Assembly: GCA_930367205.1 (NCBI GenBank)
Contig: CAKNEZ010000013.1
Coordinates: 62,001-126,000 of the forward strand
Length of the DNA stretch: 64,000 nucleotides
From: Acanthosoma haemorrhoidale
Lineage: Eukaryota; Arthropoda; Insecta; Hemiptera; Acanthosomatidae
Reading direction: 5' to 3'
A model generated the notes under the pieces. It was not told the DNA's origin. It worked only from the letters and a program-made list of their open reading frames with translations, and ran no database searches. The position numbers and the translations under genes were made by a program. How positions within the stretch are numbered: the stretch's first letter is position 1; every line of letters starts with the position of its first letter. Shown in pieces: positions 1-10,524 of this stretch.

Positions 1-893
1 GCTCCTACAAAATTTGTTCCATTATCGGAGAACATTCTGCTGGGTAGTCCTCGTCGAGCTATAAATCTGTCTAAACAGGCTAAGAAAGCTACTGTTGTCA
101 ATTGCGACACGATCTCAATGTGCAACGCCTTTGTGCTCATGCACACAAATAAGCAGGCATACGCTTTGCCAAGGGCAGCCTTACGGCGAGAGGATTCACG
201 GATTGAGAATGGACCAACGAAATCAATCCCTACATTCATAAAGGGTCGGCCTTGCTCGAATCTTGACATTGGCAAATTTCCCATGTAAGGTGTGTAAGGT
301 CTTACTTTTAGGCGATGGCATTTCAAACATCGGTGAATTCGAGTGCGTATCAGACTTGCTGAAATAATCCAATAATGATGACGTAGTATTGAATGGAGGA
401 GCTGATGTCCAGCATGTAAATAAACAATATGGTAGTGGTCGACAAGTAGTTCCACAAAATGTGATTTAGAGGGTAACAACATGGGATGTTTAGCATCATA
501 ATTTATAGGGGCATTACTGAGGCGACCGCCCACCCTGTACACTCCACGAGAATCAATAAAAACGGATAATGATTTTAGCGATGTTATAAGAGAAGGTTTG
601 GAGCTTACAGAGGGGAAATGATGTCTTTGAACTATTTTCACCAAGGTGTGAGTAGCTTGACGAAGTTCCTCTAAGCTTAATTGACCTTTTCTCTTGGTTG
701 AATGAGGGCGAGAATTTACGATAAAGCGTTGGACATATGCAAGTACCCTAATTAATTTGGAATAGGATGAGAATTTGTCAATAACTTCAAATAAAGACGA
801 TGCATTGGTTGTGGTAGCCAAGATAGTACAAACTGGTTTTGTCTCAGGCAAGTCTGAAAAATTCGATGATTTTGTTGGCTTAGTTAATGGCCA
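1..893 (-). pseudogene. BEL/Pao retrotransposon integrase region, cut by the window edge
   Basis: Read on the minus strand, this continues the frame of the neighbouring BEL/Pao pol remnant after a TAA at 894-896. The translation holds a zinc-binding stretch of His-His-Cys-Cys type (HAGH, then CLKC) and then two integrase core signatures, NVGIDFVGPF (first Asp) and FSDNGTNFVGA (second Asp) at the window edge. The third catalytic residue lies outside the window. Integrases of this family insert the reverse-transcribed DNA into the chromosome. I read this stretch by eye and did not check every codon, so further disruptions are possible. It is clearly retroelement-derived and not a host gene. Confidence 0.75.
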
Positions 894-2261
894 TTACGAC
901 AATGGTTTCTTCATCCAGTCAGGTCCCTTCCACCAAACTGAATGATTGACCAAGCCTGATGGAGAAGTTCCCCGAGACGCAATGTCGGCGGCATTATCTT
1001 CTGAACGAATGTGATGCCAATTAGGGAGAAAAGAGTTATCTAAAATTTTCACTATTCGATTGGCCACGAATGTTTTCAGTTGATGGACAGGTGTATTTAA
1101 CCACGATAAAACGGTGGAAGAATCAGACAACAAGAAAATAGAGGTTGGTTTCAATCGTTGTGTAATGAGTTGAACAGATCGCAAAAGGTTGACAAGAAGT
1201 AGAGCAGCGCATAGTTCAAGCCTTGGAATTGAGAGGGTTTTTAATGGAGCTAATCGGGTTTTAGCGATCATCAGATGGGAGTCTACCCTTTCCAATTGAT
1301 CCTGAGAACGAAGATAGAGAACTGCCGCATAACCTAAGGAAGATGCGTCAGCGAATCCCACAACAGACATCTATGCTGGGGAGTGTGGTTTAAGACCACG
1401 GGGAATCTTAATAGCTTCTAATTGCGCCAGATCTTTAAAGAGTATTTCCCAGGACTTGGAAATAGCAGGTGGAATTAGGTCATCCCAATCGAGTTTTAAG
1501 TTGAGAGGTTGCGTTTTAGAGGGTAAACGGACCATGTATCAACCGGAGGGTGTTCGAGAGTGCGTCCTTTTAAAATGATCCTCACTTTTTATATCAAGTG
1601 GATTGCCTCTCGGAACATCATGTATTTCCTCGACTTCCCAAAAACGAGTCATCACCTGAGTTAACTCCTGAAGTTCAGATGAAGGTGTAGAATTAGCGAG
1701 CAAGGTAGTGCTGCAGAGAAATGGATTTGCCGTTGTAATGGGTCCTAATAAAATCCAACCAAGTGTGGTTTTTATGGCATTGGGAAATCCATGAGCTGAT
1801 TTTACTACCTCTCCTTCCAAGATTTCACCAAATAGATCAGCACCAACAAGAAATTCTATGGGCCCTGGCTGATTGAACATTGGATCTGCAAGATCTAAAT
1901 GTTGATAATGTTGGACTACCGTATCCATGATGATTTCGCAGGGCATCTCGTTGCTAATACAATCAATCACAATTGCATATGTGTGATGCGCTGGCGATTC
2001 TACCTTAGTGGAAGAAATACTGCAATAAACTTGGTGCTTACAACCAGAAATAGGATGGCTCCCGAAACCAACCAAATTATGATCATTTGGAATAAGTTGC
2101 AAACGTAATCGCCTTGCACATTGTGAGGTGATAAAGGAGCGTTGAGACCCACTATCGATTAGAGCTCGCACCAACTGGAAACAACCAAAGGAGTCTTTAA
2201 TCTTTAATAGAGCCGTACCCAAAAGAACATTTATTCGTCCTGTCGAAGCCGACGACAACAC
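894..2261 (-). pseudogene. BEL/Pao pol remnant: aspartic protease and RNase H region, RT deleted
   Basis: One reading frame runs from about 2261 down to 894 but is broken by TGA near 1536-1538 and TAG near 1371-1373. The N-terminal part has the retropepsin-like motif ALIDSGSQRSFIT, typical of the BEL/Pao protease (DUF1758 type). The downstream part has GFADASSLGYAAVLYLR and WLNTPVHQLKTFVANRI, as in the RNase H segment (peptidase A17/Pao type). The reverse transcriptase expected between them, around 300 residues with its YXDD box, is absent. The frame passes directly from protease tail to post-RT sequence near 1500-1530. This is an internally deleted, non-functional copy. Confidence 0.8.
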
Positions 2262-2299
2262 GGATGCTTGTACGGCTGGGGGGTTGGGACTATTGGTTG

Positions 2300-2911
2300 T
2301 TATTTGTGAAGACTCGGAGTGTGTGGGTATATTGTGAGATTTCCTTGTAGAGTTTTCTGATGAATGAGTTCCCAGTGATGAGTGTACCCAGTGATGAGGC
2401 CATCTGCCTTCTCATTGCCTGCGATGCCTGTGTGTCCTGGCACCCAGTCGATTCTAACCTTATTGGCTAGCGAGAGTGTGTTTAAGTTGTTTTTACACTC
2501 CTCAACCAAATAAGATCTGGTCGTATAGCTTCTCAGGGCGCCAATGGCTGCCTGGCTATCCGTGAAAATTGTGATCAGTCTGTTTCTTACACCCTCCCCA
2601 ATTAAGGTTTGGGTACAGACATTGATCGCCATCACTTCGGCCTGAAAGACCGAGGTGTGTCTACCTAAAGGAATAGAAATCCCAGAATCTGGTTTATCTT
2701 TCCTCCATATGCCGGCCCCTGATCCGTTTTCTGTTAGTGGGCCGTCTGTATAGCAATTAATCCCATTACACAGTTTATGTGGTTTGGTCTTTGTGTTTTC
2801 CGCACAGTATAAAACGTCTGTGTGTTTCTTAACTTGTAGGTCAGAGTGCATTGACAGCACTTCGTCCTCATCAATTCTTCTGAACAAGTTCCCATGTCCC
2901 ATGTGAGTCAT
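2300..2911 (-). pseudogene. RNase H domain fragment of a non-LTR retrotransposon
   Basis: The 203-codon frame encodes a type I RNase H domain: CYTDGPLTENGSGAG (first Asp), FQAEVMAI (Glu), IFTDSQAAIGAL (second Asp) and WVPGHTGIAGNEKAD (His and last Asp). All catalytic positions appear present. This arrangement is typical of the C-terminal RNase H of I/Jockey-related LINEs, where it removes RNA from the hybrid. No RT precedes it and it abuts the BEL/Pao remnant in the same orientation, so it is an isolated fragment. A host RNase H is unlikely because the WVPGHTGIAGNE form is the retroelement type. Confidence 0.7.
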
Positions 2912-3928
2912 GACTTGTCATGACATAATAATATATTTGTCTTTATTTCCTGGGATGATATTGAATTTTTTTACGAGTTGTCGTTAAAAAACAGAAATGT
3001 GAAATTACGTCTGAGCTGGGACGAGGCAGCTCATATTTCAGTGAAAAATAAAATGTTTGTTTAAAACATTTAATTGTCAGTTATAAATGCGGTCCAAAGA
3101 AAAAAAAATACTAGATTTGATCAATTAGTATCAAGTAGCACCCCTTCATTTATTATCTTTCTAAGAGCCCTTTGCCATCGCATATCACTGAATATTGTTT
3201 CAACACATTTTATGTCCTTAATTTCGAATGTGCATGCATTTAAAAAATACTGTTTAGTCCGTAATCAGCGTAAACAAATTTCAAATGATAAAAAATAGAA
3301 AAAAAAACTTATAAAAAGCTAGATAGTCAAAACCTAGCACATTCCAGGGTGGTGATATCCAGTTTCCTGGTCAGTAGGACTTCCTGGATAAAAATCAGAA
3401 GCGAAACTGTGGTGCGCGATTTTGCATACTGAAACACACTCACAGACTAATAAGACCATATATCTCTGTTATCAGAGAGAGAGAGAGGCCTAAACATCCT
3501 TTTAACAGCAGACCTGGGTCAGAGAGAGGATAATCCAGGCCATTGCTCGTGGAATTTGTGCCTGGGCCTCTACTTGGCGAAGCACGTGCGAAAGCGGAAG
3601 TGTGAAAAGACATTTTTATTTTTCGACAGTTGGGGGGATCACTCTATTTTTGGAGAGGAAGAGGGGAATATATGGGCAAATCGATTCTTGGGAGAGGAGT
3701 GAGAAGTTGGAAGAAAGGCATAGCCCTTGGTCGAAGCCCTGAAAGCGTAATTCGCCAGGCCTCCTTCGATAGGCTTGAACAAGACATCCTTGCTTAAAAT
3801 TATTATTATTATTTAGTTGTAGTCATCAATTGGTTTATTTCATCTAAATAAATCAGTGGTTTTATCTTCAATTTCTAATATCCAACTTCCTTCCATTAAT
3901 AAACACGAAATTAATCATTGAAAATGAT
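2912..3928. other. No gene recognised; AT-rich with a GC-richer island
   Basis: 2912-3320 is AT-rich with homopolymer runs. 3340-3790 is richer in GC and includes a GA-dinucleotide run at 3475-3490, followed by an ATT repeat near 3800. No reading frame or RNA signature was convincing. Confidence 0.5.
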
Positions 3929-4611
3929 ATTTTTTTTTTTCCTTACCTCTCTAATTATAAGATTAAGGATGAGGGGAAAATAAGGGGATATTTGGGTAGA
4001 GCGGATCCTTGTACCAGGAGTACCTGCATGAAGGTGGTGTGAGGGAATTAAGGAGAGTGGGAAGCCTCGGTAGAGGTTGATAGTTGCGGTACAGTGGTGA
4101 GAGTCCACTGGTGGCTCTAGGCATGTAGTGCAGTCTTATTTAGTCGGATAGCAGTGTTGGGTGCCCGTTAGAGGCTTATTGTTGGTGGGCCAAGCGCCGT
4201 GATGTCCAAAATTTGGTCTGCTTTACCAGATCTTGAGAGTTGCCATCTTGCCGGTAGTGGTAGGGGTGTCATGTCTCGGAATAGAGGGTTTTGGCTATGT
4301 TTCATCGAGTCAAAGAACTTTATGTGTTTTCTTTGGATGGCTTCGGTGATGGTGGGGACTTCGAACTTTTCGTGGATGTCGGGAGCCTTCATATCACGAA
4401 AAGGGGTATGACATAGTGCCGTGCGCAGGATGTTGTTCTTGAAGCTCTGGATTCTAGTTATGGCGCTAGTGTGTACGAATCGGAAGACTGGTGTCCCAAA
4501 CAGTAGAGCTGGCCTGAGGACGCTCTTATATATTAACAATTTCAGCCGAAGGGATATAGCCGGGCTTGTGTGGAAATCAATTAATTTAGGCACAGAAACC
4601 ATATACAAATT
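3929..4611 (-). pseudogene. 5'-truncated Jockey-type LINE, 3' end of ORF2 plus 3' UTR
   Basis: The 146-codon frame at 4168-4608 matches the C-terminus of the intact Jockey ORF2 at 32734-35373. Both share LRLKLLIYKSVLRPALL-like, RHIKFFDS and PLPLPARWQ-like motifs at the same spacing. A T-run at 3930-3940 is the complement of the poly(A) tail, so 3941-4167 would be the 3' UTR. Everything upstream of the RT thumb region is missing, the usual outcome of incomplete target-primed reverse transcription. Sequence divergence from the intact copy suggests a related subfamily. Confidence 0.75.
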
Positions 4612-4619
4612 TGTCTTTT

Positions 4620-5165
4620 TAGCTTTACCGAGAATACAATGCGCACAGTTTGCTAAAGTAGTAAAAAATAAACATATTTACCAAGAATAAAAAATATAAA
4701 ACGAAATATTGTAAGAAAAAGCAATATGAAGATAATTCACGGGTTAGAGGGAAATCAGTATTTTTTTTTTCAAATTTTTTCATGAAAATAACATACTATA
4801 TTGTTTAAATTAAAGTACATAAGTCACAAAATTAAACCTAATTAGTATTAAGTATATAAAATAAAAGAGAGGAAGGTTTTAACTCACACCGCATAAGGAG
4901 CTAGACAATTCTTCTCCAAACCGTAATTATATCGTTTTTCCACTGACTAGGTGTTTAGCTTTTCTTCTGAACAGTACACACTATTAGATTCCTCTTTCTG
5001 AGAGCTACAATATCCCACCAAAAACACAAAATAGACTTATATTGTATTTTCATGTGACCCCTTTATATGTGTAAAAAAAAAAAAGTATAATTTAACTAAT
5101 AAAAAAAAAAGGTTGAGGCTTTTGATTCCGATTTGAAATAACAAATAAATTAATAAGGACTTTTT
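4620..5165. other. AT-rich stretch without recognisable gene
   Basis: Long A and T runs, no supported frame. It ends with the pyrimidine-rich ACTTTTTTTCAG at 5159-5170, which could act as a splice acceptor. Confidence 0.5.
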
Positions 5166-5170
5166 TTCAG

Positions 5171-5632
5171 GTTTACGGCTATGGGGTGAGAAAAGAACTC
5201 GACGAAGAGGACGCGGTCGGAAATGTTTCTTCTGATCATACTCAAGAGGTACGGCACAGGTCTTTCAACTGGACCAGTTTTTGGCAGCTGTTTAAGCAAA
5301 AAAACGCAGGAGGATACCTTGTAAGTTTGGGAAGAGTTCTTCAGACCTGGAAAGATATATCTGGAAGCGGCTGCCGTGACCAGTTTTGGAGAGGGGCATT
5401 AGCCAAAGCGGCCCCTCTCAGGGTGACAGATAGCGAGCACGCTTCCTCTGCCCACGTACTATCTGCTCTTCTATTTGTCGCCGAGCCCGTCCGTCCATCC
5501 GCAGGTCCGAGGGATAGCTGTAAGAATCACCCTTACGATCCAAAATGCATTACATCCACTAATCCTTTTGAATATCTCAAACATATTCACTTTTCATTCA
5601 TTCAACGAGAATGTCAGCAGGAAAAAAATTAA
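5171..5632 (+). other. Possible exon or chance ORF of unknown function
   Basis: An open frame of about 150 codons follows a good-looking 3' splice site (TTTTTTTCAG ending at 5170). It starts acidic (KELDEEDAVGN) and later carries CITSTNPFEYLKHIHF. Base composition is less AT-rich than the flanks, which is the main reason to list it. I recognise no domain, and no upstream exon or downstream donor could be paired with it. It may equally be a decayed repeat. Confidence 0.2.
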
Positions 5633-5699
5633 TTCAAAAAGTCTTTTAAGACGAATTGAGTGCGAGGAAGCAGTACAGAAATTTGTTTCATAGATAGGC

Positions 5700-6395
5700 A
5701 AAAGGAGTTCTGCATCGAAATACGACTTCAATATTGACCACAACAATCTTCAAGACTCGGTTAGGTCATTATTCAGTTGTCGATGATGACTGGGTGTAGT
5801 TCTTAGGGGAAGATTTTATGGCGTTATTTCTCCGTTTCAATTATGAACTTAGGGCTTGACGTAAGTTCTATCTTTCTTTTGACTTCGGATGAAGAGTGGG
5901 CAAGACACTGCTACGTTTGAAAGATTTGCATTTAAGTTAAGACTGATACTGCGTTTCGATACAATACTTTATGTGATCTACAACTGTATTTGAATACAAA
6001 AAACTGTAAGGCAATATATAAAGGATGTATCTTTTCTAAGGAAACATTTATGCATTATATATTTACAATTAAAATAATGTACCTGACTTACCTCAAACGC
6101 CACGCTGTTACGCTCTAATGGAATAATTAGAATATTTGAATAGTATGGATGACATCTAACTATTCAACTACTGACCGATTTGATTAATCTATCAAATCAT
6201 GAGGACATTGCATTCGCACATCTTTGGTTCATTTATACTTACCTTAATAAATTAACGTAGTGATCAAAATGGAACTACTGTATATATACTATATTACTAA
6301 TGTTTTACTGAATGAATATGAACTTAGATTGAATATAAACGATATGAAGATTACAGGGAACTTACTAGCTTAACTATAAAACTCTTGCTGAAATA
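5700..6395. other. No gene seen
   Basis: AT-rich unique-looking DNA with no supported frame, RNA or terminal repeat. Confidence 0.5.
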
Positions 6396-6403
6396 CATCT
6401 GTC

Positions 6404-6775
6404 GGGTCGTCACGAGGGGGTGCCGAGTTACCCTGGATCGTACAATCGTACAATCGTTTCATGACGGTCTTACTATCTGACTCCATATCTGATAGGCATG
6501 TGCCCCGACAATGCACTGTGTTCAGGAGAAGAGGAACAGGGTAGGTTTGTAGGTAGTTTATGTGGTCTTGGAATGACTAATAATTCAGTCTCGGTGTCTA
6601 AGGGTGGGCGAAAACCGTCTGGATCCCAAAGGCGAGTGTGAATCGGAGAGAAGCAGACTGGATTGCTGTGGGAGACGCTACATGGTAAGTTTGTAGGGCC
6701 ACGGCAACCGTCGTCCGCGAGGGAGAAGTCTTTCCCAAGGAGGTGCTAGTTTTAACGAGACGAAGGCCGAGAATC
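6404..6775 (-). repeat. Diverged inverted copy of the repeat at 61884-62190
   Basis: Reverse-complemented, this stretch aligns with 61884-62190 over roughly 330 bases at about 80 percent by eye. Shared blocks include CCTTCGTC, CCTACAAACTTACC, GTCTGCTTCTCTCCG, CACATAAACTACCTA and CCTCTTCTCC. On the minus strand a frame without stops over 85 or more codons contains VCFSPIHTRLWDPDGF and PRPHKLPTNLPC. The other copy keeps most of these residues but with a 4-base frame break. It therefore looks like a piece of a formerly coding mobile element, family unknown. Confidence 0.6.
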
Positions 6776-7060
6776 CCTTTAGCTAACTGGGTACAAGTCT
6801 GGACACCGAGTCAGTACCAGTGCAGCAAAGTCCAGCTGAACAACCGACTGATCATCAGCAGATTAAACCAGGGACCAGTACGTCAAAGGCCTCCACTCTC
6901 TGTTGAATCTGGGGGTGACCTCAGCGCAATCGAACTGCTCTTCGCCGTCTAATTGATGAGCTGTAATGTCTAATTAATGAGATTTAATGTCTTATTAAGA
7001 AAAAAAAAAAAAGTTTCTTGTTTTGTTTTTGTATAATTTATTTTAATAGAGGGGGAAAGA
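6776..7060 (+). other. Possible tail of an LTR element with polypurine tract
   Basis: One frame reads a Q/P/S/T-rich stretch (PVQQSPAEQPTDHQQIKPGT) near 6812-6875, which might be the end of a retroelement polyprotein. A purine run GAGGGGGAAAGA at 7049-7060 lies immediately 5' of the TGTGGGATATT that starts the putative LTR, as a plus-strand primer site should. The coding part is weak evidence. Confidence 0.3.
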
Positions 7061-7247
7061 TGTGGGATATTGAAAGATAAATTGTGTTGTGTTTTCCAAC
7101 CTGAGGGATAACAGTGTTGGATCCTCTACGTTTTGTTATTATTATTAATTAAGAATGTTGTTTATGAACATGTACCTTGTGTATAAAAGTAAAATAAACG
7201 TGTGTTATTAATTCAACAAATGTTTCATTGTGCCGAAATCCTTTACA
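7061..7247 (+). repeat. Putative 3' LTR
   Basis: It starts TGTGGGATATTG directly after a polypurine tract and ends CTTTACA, giving TG..CA termini. It holds a TATAAAAG box at 7182-7189 and AATAAA at 7193-7198, as short copia-like LTRs do. No second copy occurs in the window, so the borders are inferred from the termini only. Confidence 0.4.
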
Positions 7248-7539
7248 ATCATTCGAGATCATAGTTGGATTAGGAATAATGATTCATAAATAAATTTACA
7301 GCAAGAGTCACTATTTAGTTCGGTGGCAAAGCAATATTAAAAATAATTTAATGAACGGATCTAAGCGGATTCCTAACGGATAACATATACCCAATATTTT
7401 TTTTATGTGTAACTCCAAAAATAAAAACTCTTATAAAATATTGTCATTATAAATAGTAGCAAATAAGATAAGGGAAATCTCAAAAATATAATAAATAATA
7501 CGTTTTGGAGCGGTTACTAAATAGCTAGGGAGAAAGCTC
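7248..7539. other. AT-rich spacer upstream of the U1-like gene
   Basis: No frame is supported. A proximal snRNA promoter would be expected in this stretch, but I see no motif that I can assign. Confidence 0.4.
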
Positions 7540-7699
7540 GGTCGAAGTTGAAGGGTGGATACCGGGATGGGGAACCATGGTTCCCCCATGGTGAGGCTTT
7601 TCCATTGTACTTTGGTTGAGCTGACCCCTGCGAATACCACAAATGCGGGTATCTCGGGCGCGTAATTTGTGGTAGTCGGGACTGCGTTCGCGCTTTCCC
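7540..7699 (+). ncRNA. U1 snRNA-like gene or pseudogene with altered 5' end
   Basis: From about 7550 to 7699 the sequence follows U1 snRNA closely. It has GTGAGGCTTTTCCATTG, GAGCTGACCCCTGCGA, the Sm site AATTTGTGG at 7664-7672, and the terminal stem-loop GGGACTGCGTTCGCGCTTTC. U1 base-pairs with 5' splice sites through its first bases (ACTTACCTG). Here the corresponding 5' stretch reads GTCGAAGTTGAAGGG. The stem-loop I loop that binds U1-70K (GATCACGAAGG in known U1) is also replaced by GGGATGGGGAACC. The 3' two thirds are therefore well kept while both main functional 5' elements are not. It is either a pseudogene or a variant U1. Confidence 0.8.
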
Positions 7700-8614
7700 A
7701 TTATTATTTCACCACAAACAATTAATATAGTAGAAGGTATACAGGGGAGACCTACCTCTACTGTAGACCTACCTGTAGGGTCTTGTTCCGGACGTACGCT
7801 TCCCTAAGTTTGTACTTAGTGCAAGATTTTCACACCCCCACTACTGGTTTGTTGACATACAGACAGATAATCAAGCATCACCACCGTCTGTCTTATAAAA
7901 AATACAACAACAGCGTCAGACTCCGTCCCGTCGTCGTCGTCTTACCTCTTTCTCTCACTCTCTACCTACTTACTACTACTCTACTACCCCCTCCCTACCT
8001 GATGAACTAACTGACTTACTTACATTGATGAGGAGATTCATATCTTTTCCCCCTTCCCCCTCTCCGAGGCAGAGTTAATCATCCACAATGAGATGATCAT
8101 TGTATCTCATCATCTCAATTCTGCGTCGTCATACCTAGCCCAACGTTTCCATGAAAATTTATTGATTGATTGAATGATCAATGTTTTTGGTACAATGAGG
8201 AAAATTAAAAATCGAATAGTTTAGTTTTTTTCTGGGCTCTACTTTAATTAAATATTTGGATAATTATGTCTAACAGAAACTAAATATAAAAATTGGAAGA
8301 GGAGCTCACCGCGTATCGTATAGATAGATATAACATCGGACAGAGCATCGGCATGGGTTGATATTCGCCTTCATCCGGCTCTCCCCTGGGCAAGATGGGA
8401 CCGGTCAGCCTAACGTTTCCCGCCCATCTAATAGGTCCAAGAGCAAGTGTTAGTGGGACGCACATCCGTACCTCGGATAGGCCGAACGAAGGCCTAAAGA
8501 AATCCGAAAACTATTAGCTGTCGGGTATTTATTACAGTAGCATATTTAAGATAAATGTTTATCATTCAATAGCACTCTTTTTGGTTGTCTACATCATTAG
8601 GAATAAATCAATTC
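7700..8614. other. Pyrimidine-rich and GC-rich stretches without assigned gene
   Basis: 7900-8010 is low-complexity pyrimidine/TAC-rich DNA. 8300-8510 is markedly richer in GC than its surroundings (around CCTAACGTTTCCCGCCC and CTCGGATAGGCCGAAC) but matches no rRNA, snRNA or protein family that I recognise. Confidence 0.4.
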
Positions 8615-8793
8615 GGCTTGGTCGGGAAGTGGAGTGGCCTCCGCCTGCCGAGTTGCCGCCCTTTCAGGGCGGTGGACGGGTCGGCAGGCTCTTCGGCCGC
8701 CATAGAACGATAAACTTAGAACTGGCACGGACCAGGGGAATCCTACTGTCTAATTAAAACAAAGCATTGCGATGGCCCCAAGGGGCGATGACG

Positions 8794-8849
<56 letters not shown>

Positions 8850-8882
8850 TGGGTGAACGGCGGGAGTAACTATGACTCTCTT
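8615..8882 (+). rRNA. 28S rRNA fragment ending at the R2 insertion site
   Basis: The stretch TTAGAACTGGCACGGACCAG, then AAAGCATTGCGATGGCC, TGATTTCTGCCCAGTGCTC and CGGCGGGAGTAACTATGACT, is the conserved 28S sequence just 5' of the R2 target. It stops at GACTCTCTT, within the R2 cleavage sequence, where element DNA begins. Compared with the antisense copy at 14840-17085 it lacks about 98 bases (equivalent to 15084-15181) between 8637 and 8638. It is an orphan fragment only, about 270 bases long. Confidence 0.9.
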
Positions 8883-10524
8883 TTCTTCTAATCCCTAACT
8901 GTTTTATTATGCATTCTAAGTTTTCTAATTCCCTTAGTATAATTCTTATCTTGTTTTTTTATATCTTTTTCTTTATAGATTACTTTTCTTTTTGCTTAAT
9001 CATGAGTTACAAGTTCGCAAAACTTAAACTTCCGGCCGGAATCAGACCAAGGTCGAGTTCTATTTCTGCGATGTCTGAAGTGGCGGGCGATGATTCGAAA
9101 CCCACCAGAATTGGATCCGGTGAGTGAACTTTTAAATCGGTTTTTGGTGAGTTAGGGGGACTTGGAGTGTCCTGAGTTAGCATTTGAGTTTCTGCGAGAT
9201 ATACGGAATATAAAGGAGACAGTGACGGAGAACTTATTAAAGTCTGACAAGCTTTCAAAGACGTCTATGGCGTCTTTGTTGGCTATAGTCGTTAAGTATC
9301 CGTCGCTGTGTCTGAATATAACAGCGTGCATCGTGAAGTTGCAAAAGAGGGTGACGGAGCTGGAGACATCCATCGATTCCTGTCAGGTATTGATATCTTC
9401 GGTGACGGACATCAAGGATGAAGTCAAGGGAGTAAAAGAGGCAATAAATAATATGCCGAGGGGGGCAGTCAGTAAGTCTGATGTTCCCCCTATCCCTAGT
9501 TGTCCCTCTTTTGCAAAATCCTATGCAGACGTGTTGGCTGCTCCTTCCCGTCCTGTTAAGGACGTGAGGGTGGTAGAGGTCAAGCCACGTCCTGATGTGG
9601 AGGGCTTGGGCACTGATGAGCTGATCAGGACAACTTTAAAAGGGGTTGTGAAACCGGCCGAGTTGGGTTGGCAGGTGGTGGGAGTAAGATCTCGGGGCGA
9701 GGCCGTGAGACTTAGTCTTGGGTCGAGCTCGGTAGTGTAAAAGGTTGTCAATCCTGAGGGATTGTCGAAGGCTGGCCTTATGGCTAGTCCTATTGGCAAA
9801 GAGAAGCCAAGAGTAATAATCTTTGATGTCCCTAAGACGGTTGAGACCAATCAATGCTTGTCATTGATTAGGTCTCAAAATTTTGCTTGCAACAAGACCT
9901 TTGAGGGGGAGTCCTGGGGGTCAGTGTCGCATGAGTTTTGGAGGCGGGACTCTTCTTTCTAAAGGGAGGGTGTTCATTGACTGGAGCTACTGTAGGGTCA
10001 AGGACATTGTCTGGGTGACTAGGGGCTGGCGTTGCCAGGACTATGGTCACACCAAGAGGAACTACAGGCGTGAGAAGATCTGTAGGCACTGTGGTGAGGC
10101 TGGGCATATGCAGGCTGCTTGTCCTCAGGCGAGTATGCCGGCTAAGTGCCCGCCTTGCCGTTTTTCCGGGAAACCCCATGGCCACTCTATGGATGATTGT
10201 GCATACTATCAAAGGATGTCTCTCAGTCTTGTCTGTCGGTTCTGCACGCGTTGTTTTTCGTCTAGTAGGGGTCTGAGTCAACACGTTAAACGGGCTCATC
10301 CCGTTGAGTGGAACGCTGTGGTCTGTCTTACGACTGTCAAGCGAAGATGGGGTTTCGAGGAGTTTGCTCTGCTTGCTTGAGAGGAGTGCAGGCTGCGGTC
10401 GGCAGGCATTTCCGATCGGATGAACAACAGATTGGTTGAGGTTTTTCCCTGGAGATCTTTTGATTCTATCAAGAGTGCCAGGGCAAAGCCTCATTATCTG
10501 CAGTATCTTGTCGAACTAACATCC
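8638..10524 (+). repeat. Left arm of a near-perfect 1.9-kb inverted repeat
   Basis: This arm is the reverse complement of 13198-15083. Paired coordinates sum to 23722 inside 9101 and to 23721 outside it, so the arms differ by one base insertion (an extra C near 9101) and otherwise look identical in every stretch I compared. The arm covers 28S rDNA and the 5' part of the R2-site element. Confidence 0.95.
9002..10524 (+). pseudogene. R2-site retrotransposon 5' part: R1-like gag region, zinc knuckles and C2H2 finger (left copy)
   Basis: Starting just downstream of the 28S junction, the frames encode in order several domains. First comes a coiled-coil-like segment (9162-9450), then a linker with SYADVLAAPSRP. 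Next is an RRM-like gag segment (EVKPRPDVEGLGTDELIRTT, later PRVIIFDVPKTVE). A degenerate knuckle and a clean CCHC knuckle (CRHCGEAGHMQAAC, 10081-10122) follow, then a C/H cluster (CPPC..H..H..C). Last is a C2H2 finger of R2 type (CX2CX12HX4H, 10234-10299). Zinc knuckles bind RNA, and the finger in R2 proteins binds 28S target DNA. TAA at 9738-9740, a frameshift near 9880-9960 and an extra C near 9101 break it. The gag-like part resembles R1 ORF1 while finger and target site are R2-like. Confidence 0.75.

Noticed and set aside
7737..7785. ACCTACCT-containing stretch as the displaced 5' end of the U1 gene
   Set aside because: It lies downstream of the U1 3' end, is a simple repeat of ACCTACC units and lacks the ATACTTACCTG order.
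7783..8010. 75-codon frame in the CT-rich region
   Set aside because: Low-complexity Leu/Ser/Thr-rich translation of pyrimidine repeats without splice or domain support.
9007..9850. Minus-strand frames opposite the R2-site element and their mirror images at 13.9-14.7 kb
   Set aside because: They are antisense shadows of the gag-like frame, duplicated because of the inverted repeat.
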